A stretch of 27,644 nt of DNA from DATEPR01 sp036279295. GTDB taxonomy: Bacteria > Actinomycetota > Actinomycetes > Mycobacteriales > Pseudonocardiaceae. The position numbers and the translations under genes were made by a program. Numbering within the stretch: position 1 is the first letter of the stretch; every line of letters starts with the position of its first letter. Shown here in pieces: positions 21,210 to 27,644 of the stretch. The DNA lies in contig DASUJK010000156.1 in the NCBI GenBank assembly GCA_036279295.1, positions 1-27,644 on the forward strand, written 5' to 3'. The notes under the pieces were generated by a model, which searched no databases, was not told the origin of the DNA, and saw nothing but the letters and a program-made list of their open reading frames with translations.

Positions 21210-21875
21210 TCAGTGGTTGCGCAACACGAACAGGAACACGATCGCCAGCGCGGCACCGATGACCAGGAAGATGAATCCACTCAGGCCAGGACGCCGGAAC
21301 CACGGTGTCGGCCGGTCCAGCGAGACCCGGCCCGGCCCGGCGAACAGCAGCGCGAAGGCGCCAGCGGCCAGGATCAGCTCCAGTTCGTAGCCGGGTGCGA
21401 AGAAGCCGATCTTCCACTTCAGCACGATCACGTTGGCCAGCAGGCCGAGCACCGCGGCCGCGCCGACCGGGGTGAACAACCCGAGCACCAGCAGGGCACC
21501 GCCGACCAGTTCGGTGCCACCGGCGATCCACGCCAGGATGCTGGGATCGGTGTAGCCACTGGTCCGCACGATGGTGACGAATCCGTGGTAGCCGATGCCG
21601 TGGAACAGGCCGAACAGGTGCTGCAGACCGTGCCCGACGAACGTGCCGCCGACGATGATCCGGAGCACCAGCAGGCCGAAGTCCGCGCTGCCGGTCCAGC
21701 GCAGCGGTGGTCTGGTCCGCTCGTCGTCGTCGAACGGCGACGGACCGAACCCGGTGCCCGCCGGGGGCAGGGATGTCGTCGGCTCCGAACCTGTGAAGCC
21801 GAACTCCTCGTCCGGGTCCCGCCCCGCCGAGTCGTAGGTCGAACTGAACAGTTTGTCGCCGTCGTACGTGCTCAC
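21210..21875 (-). CDS. DoxX-family membrane protein
   Basis: 221-residue protein with an acidic, disordered N-terminus (1-60) and a DoxX-type four-helix membrane core (about 65-180): FGLLVLRIIVGGTFVGHGLQ, AWIAGGTELVGGALLVLGLF, TPVGAAAVLGLLANVIVL and ELILAAGAFALLFAGPG. A fifth C-terminal helix (about 199-218) follows. DoxX proteins are linked to redox and oxidative-stress functions in mycobacteria, but the role here is not known. The GTG at 21875 has no ribosome site; TACCCT lies seven bases upstream, so the mRNA may be leaderless. Confidence 0.88.
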   Translation of the reverse strand: MSTYDGDKLFSSTYDSAGRDPDEEFGFTGSEPTTSLPPAGTGFGPSPFDDDERTRPPLRWTGSADFGLLVLRIIVGGTFVGHGLQHLFGLFHGIGYHGFVTIVRTSGYTDPSILAWIAGGTELVGGALLVLGLFTPVGAAAVLGLLANVIVLKWKIGFFAPGYELELILAAGAFALLFAGPGRVSLDRPTPWFRRPGLSGFIFLVIGAALAIVFLFVLRNH

Positions 21876-21882
21876 GCGCGGC

Positions 21883-21888
21883 AGGGTA
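21883..21888 (-). promoter_or_regulatory. Candidate -10 of a leaderless DoxX transcript
   Basis: Minus-strand TACCCT fits the TAnnnT pattern and ends seven bases before the GTG start. I see no clear -35 at 17-18 bases, so support is limited. Confidence 0.35.
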
Positions 21889-22010
21889 CGTGACCCGAGT
21901 CACCAAAGCGACACCTTCGAGTGACGCCGAGCGGTCGACACGCGGTGACCTGCTGATTTCACTGGTAAGAGATCAATCACTGTGGACGATACTGGGTCGG
22001 CCCGAAGCGC

Positions 22011-22925
22011 TCAGTACTCGCCGTGCACCAGATTGCGTGGGGACAACCCGGCCGCGTACCTGCCGATCTCGTCGGCCGCGACCTGCCAGGCCCGCCGTCC
22101 ACCGCCGCGCACCGAACCGCCGACGTGGGGCGTCAGGAACACACCATCGACAGTCCACAGTGGATGGTTGGGCGGCAGCGGTTCCGGCTCGGTGACGTCC
22201 AGTACGGCCCGTAGCCTGCCCGTGCGCAACTCCGCGACCAGCGCGTCGGTGACCACGACCGGGCCGCGGGCCGCGTTCACCAGGATGGCGTCGTCGCGCA
22301 TCGCGCCCAGGAACGCGGCGTCCACCAGTCCGGTGGTCTCGCTGGTCAGCGGCACCATCAGCACGACGGCGTCGTAGTCGCCGAGCAGGTCGGGCAGCTC
22401 ACGCACCGCGTGCACACCGTCCCTGGCATGCCGGCCGACGATGGTCGTCGTGGCGTCGAACGGCGCCAGCCTGCGGGAGAGCTGATCGGCGAGATCCCCT
22501 GCCCCGACGATCAGGATCCGCTTGTCCTGCAACGTGTCCGTGGCATGGAAGTCCCACTTCTGCTGCTCGCGGGCCTCGATGAACCGGGGGAAGTCGCGGT
22601 ACAGCGTGAGCAGGCCGCCCACCACCCACTCCGCCGTGCTGCCACCGTGCGCGCCCCGGGCCGTGGCCAGCAGGACACCGTCCGGCAGCTTGCCGATCCA
22701 CACCTCCGCACCGGCCGAGAGCAGCTGCACGTACTTGAGCCGGGGCAGGCCGGCCAGCAGCGCGGACACGTTGTCGTTGGCCAGGAACCGGGGCACCAAC
22801 ACCTCGGCGTCGGCAGCATCGGCGGGCCACGGCTCGCCTGGCTCGTAGCGCACCGGTCGCACGCCATCCACACCGGACAGCGCGTCGACCCCATGGTCGT
22901 CGGGCACCAACACCGAGATTGTCAC
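22011..22925 (-). CDS. D-isomer-specific 2-hydroxyacid dehydrogenase
   Basis: 304-residue NAD(P)-dependent dehydrogenase of the D-2-hydroxyacid family (glyoxylate/hydroxypyruvate reductase-like), which reduces 2-keto acids. Catalytic residues are visible: Arg220 (NAARGPVV), Glu246 (LDVTEPEPLP) and His267 (TPHVGGSV). The nucleotide loop reads VGAGDLADQL rather than the usual GxGxxG, with Ala in the third Gly position. The short form lacks an ACT domain, unlike SerA. The GTG at 22925 is used; the substrate is unknown. It is divergent from the alpha/beta hydrolase, with 77 bases between the starts. Confidence 0.88.
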   Translation of the reverse strand: MTISVLVPDDHGVDALSGVDGVRPVRYEPGEPWPADAADAEVLVPRFLANDNVSALLAGLPRLKYVQLLSAGAEVWIGKLPDGVLLATARGAHGGSTAEWVVGGLLTLYRDFPRFIEAREQQKWDFHATDTLQDKRILIVGAGDLADQLSRRLAPFDATTTIVGRHARDGVHAVRELPDLLGDYDAVVLMVPLTSETTGLVDAAFLGAMRDDAILVNAARGPVVVTDALVAELRTGRLRAVLDVTEPEPLPPNHPLWTVDGVFLTPHVGGSVRGGGRRAWQVAADEIGRYAAGLSPRNLVHGEY

Positions 22926-23002
22926 GCCCCTACCGTATGTTCCGCGCCGGGATGGGCTGTGCGGGGGCAGCGCCGTGGCGTTCGGTGCGGCACAATTTTA
23001 CG

Positions 23003-23974
23003 GTGCGTGAACACGACATCCACTCGGCGGACGGCACCGTGATCCGGGCGTGGCGGACCGGTGAGAGCGGCAGGGACGTGCTGCTGTGTCCTGGTCTGGG
23101 CACCATGCCGGAGGCGTGGCCGTACCTGGCTCGGCCGGATGCCGCCGACACGCGCGTGCACAGCTGGTACCACCGGGGCACGCTCGGCTCGGCGCGGCCC
23201 GCGGATCCGAGTCATCTCCGGCTGGCCGACCACGTTGCCGACGCGATCGCCGTGCTGGACGACGCCGGCATCGAGCGGGCCGTGGTGATGGGGTGGTCGG
23301 TCGGCGCGGCGGTGGCGACCCGACTGGCCGCGCGGTATCCGAAGCGGGTGTCCGGGCTGTTGTTGGTGGCCGGTTCGCCCGGTGACCCGTTCGGTGGGAT
23401 GTTCGGTGTGCTCGGGGCGATGGGTGTGTCGGCAGGCGCCCGGCGCCACCTGGCGGCCGGCGCGGCCCGGCTGGTCCGGGACGCCGGACCGGTGTTGAAC
23501 GCGGTGCTGCACCGGATGCCGGTGAACGGCCTGACGGCGGCAGTGGCCCGGCACAGTGGCCTGATGCGGCCGGCCAGCCCGACCGAGGACGTGGTCGCGG
23601 CCGGGCGGCGGTTCCTGTCCCACGACTGGAGTTGGTACGGCACGTTGGCGCTGGCGCTGGCCGACGAGCCCGCGCCGGACCTGGCCGGGGTGTGCTGCCC
23701 GGTCACCGTGTTGGCCGGTCGGTACGACCTGCTGGCCGACCCGAAGTACGTGGCCGAGGCAGTCGGCGCGCTGCCGCAGGCGAGGATCAGGGTGCTGCCG
23801 ACCAGCCATTTCCTGCCGATGGAGGCACCTGACGAGTTGGCCGAGGAACTGCGGCTGCTGATCGGGCGGGTGGATGCCGTGCAGGGTGCGACGCGATGGC
23901 TGCGGCTGGACGCGCAGCCACCAAAGCCCAGGTCAGCGGCGGTGTCCGAGGTTCGCGGGTCGGCACTCACCTGA
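23003..23974 (+). CDS. Alpha/beta hydrolase
   Basis: 323-residue alpha/beta-hydrolase-fold protein with nucleophile Ser99 in GWSVG, acid Asp242 (GRYDLLADP) and His269 (PTSHFLPMEAP), in the right order. A helical lid region (about 130-215) lies between strands 6 and 7. The oxyanion segment is CPGLGTMPEAW. The substrate cannot be read. The open frame extends upstream into the divergent dehydrogenase, but only from a TTG. The GTG at 23003 begins the recognisable fold (VREHDIHSADGTVIRAW) and has CACAAT six bases upstream, possibly a leaderless -10. A GTG at 22985 is an alternative. Confidence 0.85.
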   Translation: MREHDIHSADGTVIRAWRTGESGRDVLLCPGLGTMPEAWPYLARPDAADTRVHSWYHRGTLGSARPADPSHLRLADHVADAIAVLDDAGIERAVVMGWSVGAAVATRLAARYPKRVSGLLLVAGSPGDPFGGMFGVLGAMGVSAGARRHLAAGAARLVRDAGPVLNAVLHRMPVNGLTAAVARHSGLMRPASPTEDVVAAGRRFLSHDWSWYGTLALALADEPAPDLAGVCCPVTVLAGRYDLLADPKYVAEAVGALPQARIRVLPTSHFLPMEAPDELAEELRLLIGRVDAVQGATRWLRLDAQPPKPRSAAVSEVRGSALT

Positions 23975-23997
23975 CACTCACGTTCGGCGGCCTAGGC
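23970..23997 (+). promoter_or_regulatory. Promoter of the lipoprotein gene, overlapping the hydrolase stop
   Basis: CTGACA (23970-23975), a 16-base spacer and TAGGCT (23992-23997) form a plausible promoter. The -35 overlaps the hydrolase stop codon. The GTG of the next gene lies eight bases past the -10 without a ribosome site, so the transcript is probably leaderless. Confidence 0.5.
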
Positions 23998-24005
23998 TGG
24001 ATGTC

Positions 24006-25217
24006 GTGCCCACAGCGCGACGGACCAGGTCAGCGGCCTCACGATGGCTGCGAGTGCCGTCCGTGCTCGCCATGGGCGCCGCGGCGGTGACGTTGGCCGG
24101 GTGTGCGACGTTCACCCAGGAGGCCGGCACGTGGACGTCGGCGCCCGCGCTGTCGCCGGAGGCGCCACCGAATCCCGTGTTGCCGGGTCAGGGGCAGAGC
24201 ACCGGTGGCGGCGGGCGGCAGAACCAGCCGCAGAACCCGACGACGGTACCGCCGCCGCAGGGCTGCCAGGACTTCAACCCGGCTGTCATCGCGACGTGCC
24301 TGAACCCGGTGTCGGCTGTGGTCGCACTGCCGGGAACAGAGGACGATCCGGTCGGGCTGGCGGCCGAGCGAACGACGGGCCGGATCCTGCGGGTGCACAA
24401 AGGTGACAAACCCGCCCTGGTGGCGACGGTGCCGGTGAACACGGCCGGTGGCGGTGGCCTGAGCGGGCTCGCGCTGTCGCCGACGTACACCCAGGACCAG
24501 TTGATCTTCGCGTACGTCACCACGGCGACCGACAACCGGGTCATGCTGATCGCGCCCGGTGACACTCCGAAGCCGGTGCTCACGGGGATTCCGCGTGGCA
24601 AGACCGACAACGCGGGCGTGCTGGCCGTCGATCACCGCGGCGAGTTGTTGGTCGCCACCGGTGATGCCGGCAACGCGGCCCTGTCGGACAACCCGAGTTC
24701 GCTGGCCGGGAAGGTGCTGCGGATCGACGTGGACGGGGCGCCGGCACCGGGGAATCCGAACCCGAACTCGCCGATCGTGGCATCCGGGCTGGTCGATCCG
24801 GGTGGCATGTGCACGTCGCTGGACGGCAGCCGGGCATGGGTGACGGACCGCACGTCGAGCCAGGACGTGCTGTACCGGCTGGTCATCGGGCAGCCGTTGG
24901 ACCAGCCGTCGTGGACGTGGCCGGACAAGCCGGGAGTGTCCGGGTGCGCCGCGTTCTCGACGTCGGTCATGGTGGCGACCTCGGTGGCGGGCAACGTGCA
25001 GTCGCTGGCGCTCAACGCGGACGGCTCGTTCACGGGCAAGCCGGTCATCTCGCTCCAGGGAGCGGACGGTTTCGGCCGGCTGAGCGGCATGGACATCATC
25101 AGCGACCGGGGCGCCCTCGCGGGCACGGTCAACAGGGCATCCGGCGGCAAGCCCGGCTCCAGCGACGACCGTGTGGTCGTGATCACAAGCGAACCGGCGG
25201 GCGGCGGCCAGGACTAG
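24006..25217 (+). CDS. Glucose/sorbosone-dehydrogenase-like beta-propeller lipoprotein
   Basis: 403-residue predicted lipoprotein. An Arg-rich start is followed by a hydrophobic stretch and lipobox LAGC with Cys33; a Pro/Gly/Gln-rich linker runs to about residue 90. The rest is a six-bladed propeller of the PQQ-dependent sugar-dehydrogenase type, with GGLSGLALSPTYTQDQLIFAY, GELLVATGDAGN and SLAGKVLRIDVDGAPAPGNP. The His seen at the active site of true dehydrogenases is not obvious, so enzyme activity is uncertain; it may bind sugars or cell-wall material. Homologues near gat/ilv genes occur in other actinobacteria as I recall. The GTG at 24006 was chosen for its promoter spacing; the longer frame overlaps the hydrolase. 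Confidence 0.85.
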   Translation: MPTARRTRSAASRWLRVPSVLAMGAAAVTLAGCATFTQEAGTWTSAPALSPEAPPNPVLPGQGQSTGGGGRQNQPQNPTTVPPPQGCQDFNPAVIATCLNPVSAVVALPGTEDDPVGLAAERTTGRILRVHKGDKPALVATVPVNTAGGGGLSGLALSPTYTQDQLIFAYVTTATDNRVMLIAPGDTPKPVLTGIPRGKTDNAGVLAVDHRGELLVATGDAGNAALSDNPSSLAGKVLRIDVDGAPAPGNPNPNSPIVASGLVDPGGMCTSLDGSRAWVTDRTSSQDVLYRLVIGQPLDQPSWTWPDKPGVSGCAAFSTSVMVATSVAGNVQSLALNADGSFTGKPVISLQGADGFGRLSGMDIISDRGALAGTVNRASGGKPGSSDDRVVVITSEPAGGGQD

Positions 25218-25284
25218 TGGTACGGCAACCACGACGTATTCCGCCGATTGGCCGACAGAGGAACGGGAATAACCCCTGATCCTG

Positions 25285-25301
25285 GGGGGCTAACCGCCCC
25301 C
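25285..25301 (+). terminator. Short hairpin terminator after the propeller lipoprotein gene
   Basis: GGGGGC (25285-25290) and GCCCCC (25296-25301) pair around TAACC, about 70 bases after the stop. No T-run follows. It separates the lipoprotein gene from the next promoter. Confidence 0.5.
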
Positions 25302-25368
25302 AACATTGGCGCGATATGCCACTGATGGCTGAAGTCACAGGGTTTTCCCAGGGTCGGTATCACATTGT

Positions 25369-25406
25369 TCAGATCTGACAATAGATCTGATCAAACGATA
25401 TGATCA
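25369..25406 (+). promoter_or_regulatory. Strong promoter with overlapping repeats before the PKD-repeat protein
   Basis: CTGACA (25375-25380), an 18-base spacer and TATGAT (25399-25404) form one of the best promoter matches in the window, about 18 bases before the ATG. AGATCTGA is repeated at 25371-25378 and 25383-25390 (12 bases apart), and TGATCA at 25388-25393 and 25401-25406 (13 bases apart). TCAGATCTGA (25369-25378) is a perfect palindrome. Together these suggest a regulator binding over the -35 and -10. Confidence 0.6.
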
Positions 25407-25422
25407 TCGAACGGACGCGCTC

Positions 25423-27612
25423 ATGAGAATGCTCTCAGCACGAGGTCCGCGATTGGCCAAACGGTGGACTCGGCTTTCCAAACGGTCGATCGCTGTACTC
25501 GCAGTGGCGGCGGCGACGATCGGGTTCCTGCCCGGCACCGGACAGGCGGACGAGACCAGCACCCAGACCGCGTTCCTGACGCAGGTCGGGCCGCTGGATC
25601 CGACGACGGAATTCCCGACCTACTACCAGGACAGCAACGGCCTGCGACTCTCGCACTGCTTCGACGGTTCAGCGCTGTGCGGCGGCGCGGAGAGCCCGCT
25701 GCCCGACCCGAGCAAACCGGTCTCGTTCCCGGACAACTTTCCGGACGAGTCGTTCTACTTCCTGTCCCAGGCCGCGATCACGCTGCCGGGCGGCGGTAAC
25801 GCGACGTACGACGGGTCCGTCGAGGCCGACTTCGGCGGCGAGGTCGCGCCTGGTCAGCGGGCCGCACTGAACCGGCTGCGGCTGCGGATCGACACCCCGG
25901 ACGCCGGGCACTACACCGTCACCACCCCGTACGGCGTCGACGAGTTCGACGTCGCCGTCGGCGGTGACCGGACCATCAACTTCACCGAGGACATCGGCGT
26001 CGCGGCGAACACGTTCGACGGCGTGCTCGGTGGCCGCATCGGCACGTTCCTGGAGTGGGACACCGGCCCGATCACCGGTCCGGACGGACACGAGTACGTC
26101 GGTGACCCGAACACCACGCACGCCGTCACCGGCAGCCCGTTCGGCACGAACTTCTTCAAGATCGACGGGCCGGACATCGGCGGCCCCGGCGTCAACACGA
26201 TCAGCACGAACCTGTTCACGCTGGTCGGCCGGGTCGACACCAACTCCGGCGTGGACCCCGGCCACCCGACCTACAGCCGGTCCAGCACCGACAACGGCAT
26301 CGTCGACGTGCAGGCGGCCAGCGACCACGGCAAGTCGATCAAGGCGCAACTGCCCGGTGGTGCGGTGACGACCCTGCGTGGCGCCGTTGACGGCAGCTAC
26401 GTCGCCCGACTGCCGTTCAACGGAGCGACACCGCCGACGACGGTCACGGTGGAGAACCTGACCGACAACCCGCACGCTGTGACGCACACGAAGGTGACCG
26501 ACCTGGTGACCATCACCGACGCCACCTACGACAGCGATGCGCAGACATTGACGGTGACGGCGGCGTCCAGTGACCAGGCGGTGCCACCGACACTGACAGC
26601 CACCGGGTTCGGAGCGCTGGGGGCGGGCACCGAGACGCTCGCGCCTGCCATTCCGGACAACGGTTCCGATGTCGCGGAACCGGCGTTGACCGGCGATGTG
26701 ACGGTGGGCACCAAGACGTTCACCGACGTGGCGGCCCCACCGGAGACGATCGCGGTGACGTCAGCGGCGGGCGGCAGTTCGTCGTCCCGGGTGCGGGACA
26801 TCGGTTCCGCGTCCGTGCCCGACCCGATCACTGCCGACGCAGGCCCTGACCAGCAGGTCCAACAGGGCCAGCACATCTCGCTCGACGGCAGCGCGTCGAT
26901 CAACGCCGACTCGTTCGCGTGGACGCAGACCTCGGGTCCCGCGGTCACCCTGACCGACGCTGACCAGGCGGTGGCCACGTTCACGGCACCGGCCGACACG
27001 GCTGACCTGGGCTTCGAGCTCACCGTGTCCGGTCCGGCCGGGTCGTCGACCGATGACGTCCTGATCGACGTGCAGGCGGTCATCGCTCCGGTGGCCGACG
27101 CCGGTCCCGACCAGACGGGTGTCCTGGCCGACGACACGGTCCTGCTGGACGGCTCGAAGTCCACCGGTGCCGCCTCGTTCGCCTGGACCCAGGAGTCCGG
27201 CACGGCCGTGACCCTGACCAACGCGGACACCTCGCGGGCGTCGTTCACCATGCCGGCCACCACCGCGCCGCTGGAGTTCAAGGTGACCATCACCGGTCCC
27301 GGTGGCACCGCGTCCGACGAGGTCACGATCACGGGCAAGCTGGACACGCTGTCGGTCACCAGGGCCGAATACCGGGCCGACCAGGCGCAGTGGCGGATCG
27401 ACGGCACCGCGACGATCTTGGACAACAACGTCGTCAGCGTGTACCTCGGCTCCGACGCCAACGGTGCTCTGATCGGCACGGCCCAGGTGGACCCGTTGGA
27501 TGGCACGTTCGACGTGCGTGTGCGGGGTAGCGGCGTCGCTCCCACCGCCAGCACGGTTTTTGTTCAGACCAGTAGGGGCGGACAGGCGGTGGCGGTGTAC
27601 ACCCAGAGGTAG
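25423..27612 (+). CDS. Large secreted protein with two PKD-like repeats
   Basis: 729-residue predicted secreted protein. A signal peptide (Arg/Lys-rich start, hydrophobic SIAVLAVAAATIGFLPGTG, cleavage near residue 42) is followed by an N-terminal region (about 45-360) that I do not recognise. That region has a cysteine pair at 79 and 86 (SHCFDGSALCGG) and many Gly/Asp-rich beta-type segments. A linker to about 465 leads to two tandem PKD/Ig-like repeats, each starting ADAGPDQ (471 and 558, 87 residues apart) and sharing SFAWTQ and AVTLT. A final beta-rich domain (about 640-729) ends in AVAVYTQR. There is no LPXTG motif or C-terminal membrane segment, so it is probably released. The start could be the ATG at 25423 or 25429; neither has a strong ribosome site. 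Confidence 0.82.
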   Translation: MRMLSARGPRLAKRWTRLSKRSIAVLAVAAATIGFLPGTGQADETSTQTAFLTQVGPLDPTTEFPTYYQDSNGLRLSHCFDGSALCGGAESPLPDPSKPVSFPDNFPDESFYFLSQAAITLPGGGNATYDGSVEADFGGEVAPGQRAALNRLRLRIDTPDAGHYTVTTPYGVDEFDVAVGGDRTINFTEDIGVAANTFDGVLGGRIGTFLEWDTGPITGPDGHEYVGDPNTTHAVTGSPFGTNFFKIDGPDIGGPGVNTISTNLFTLVGRVDTNSGVDPGHPTYSRSSTDNGIVDVQAASDHGKSIKAQLPGGAVTTLRGAVDGSYVARLPFNGATPPTTVTVENLTDNPHAVTHTKVTDLVTITDATYDSDAQTLTVTAASSDQAVPPTLTATGFGALGAGTETLAPAIPDNGSDVAEPALTGDVTVGTKTFTDVAAPPETIAVTSAAGGSSSSRVRDIGSASVPDPITADAGPDQQVQQGQHISLDGSASINADSFAWTQTSGPAVTLTDADQAVATFTAPADTADLGFELTVSGPAGSSTDDVLIDVQAVIAPVADAGPDQTGVLADDTVLLDGSKSTGAASFAWTQESGTAVTLTNADTSRASFTMPATTAPLEFKVTITGPGGTASDEVTITGKLDTLSVTRAEYRADQAQWRIDGTATILDNNVVSVYLGSDANGALIGTAQVDPLDGTFDVRVRGSGVAPTASTVFVQTSRGGQAVAVYTQR

Positions 27613-27644
27613 TTGTCCGCCGGCAGCAACGGCCGGGTGGAGTG

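Noticed and set aside
19816..21906. 696-codon minus-strand open frame opposite ilvD and across the DoxX gene
   Set aside because: It is an antisense shadow that crosses a strong bidirectional terminator and a real gene in another frame.
1..27644. Mobile elements or CRISPR arrays
   Set aside because: I saw no transposase, integrase, terminal repeats, target duplications or spaced direct repeats of CRISPR type anywhere in the window.

Overview
The window is high-GC chromosomal DNA with many GTG starts, dense genes, GC-rich stem terminators and several promoters that appear to give leaderless mRNAs. Gene content and order (ndgR divergent from leuCD, gltX beside tRNA-Glu and tRNA-Gln, ilvBNC-serA-leuB-cimA on one strand, a DUF397 protein) point to an actinobacterium, most likely a member of the Pseudonocardiales. 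I see no insertion sequence, prophage, CRISPR array or rRNA. It reads as a conserved core region with a few accessory genes.

Layout. 1-2400: leuCD (leuD runs off the left edge) and the divergent IclR-type regulator ndgR/ltbR, sharing a short promoter with a strong inverted repeat. 2400-2900: a T-depleted tract, a long terminator hairpin, then tRNA-Glu(CTC) and tRNA-Gln(CTG) on the minus strand. 2900-8250: HAD hydrolase, gltX, a plus-strand FAD monooxygenase that looks inserted, an FAH-family hydrolase, a small unknown protein and a small lipoprotein. 8300-17550: the branched-chain amino acid and serine block, transcribed right to left: ilvB-ilvN-ilvC, a DUF397 gene, serA, leuB and cimA. 17550-21150: a membrane PH-domain protein, a secreted G1 (glutamic) peptidase and ilvD. 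21200-27644: DoxX-like membrane protein, a 2-hydroxyacid dehydrogenase, an alpha/beta hydrolase, a glucose/sorbosone-dehydrogenase-like lipoprotein and a large secreted protein with two PKD-like repeats.

How the genes work together. IlvBN, IlvC and IlvD make the 2-keto acid precursors of valine, leucine and isoleucine. LeuCD and LeuB complete the leucine chain extension. CimA (pyruvate + acetyl-CoA to citramalate) can send the same LeuCD/LeuB enzymes toward 2-ketobutyrate, a threonine-independent isoleucine route. NdgR/LtbR probably controls leuCD, and a similar box lies upstream of leuB. GltX sits next to the two tRNA families that a non-discriminating GluRS would charge.

The most interesting signal is a pair of similarly built transcription attenuators. 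One lies before ilvB: a leaderless 15-codon leader peptide with Ile-Leu-Val-Leu, a 10-bp stem and a T-tailed terminator. The other lies before cimA: a short leader peptide with Val and four consecutive Ile codons, an 8-bp stem in the same relative position and a T-tailed terminator. The cimA element suggests isoleucine-specific attenuation of the citramalate pathway. I do not recall a description of it.
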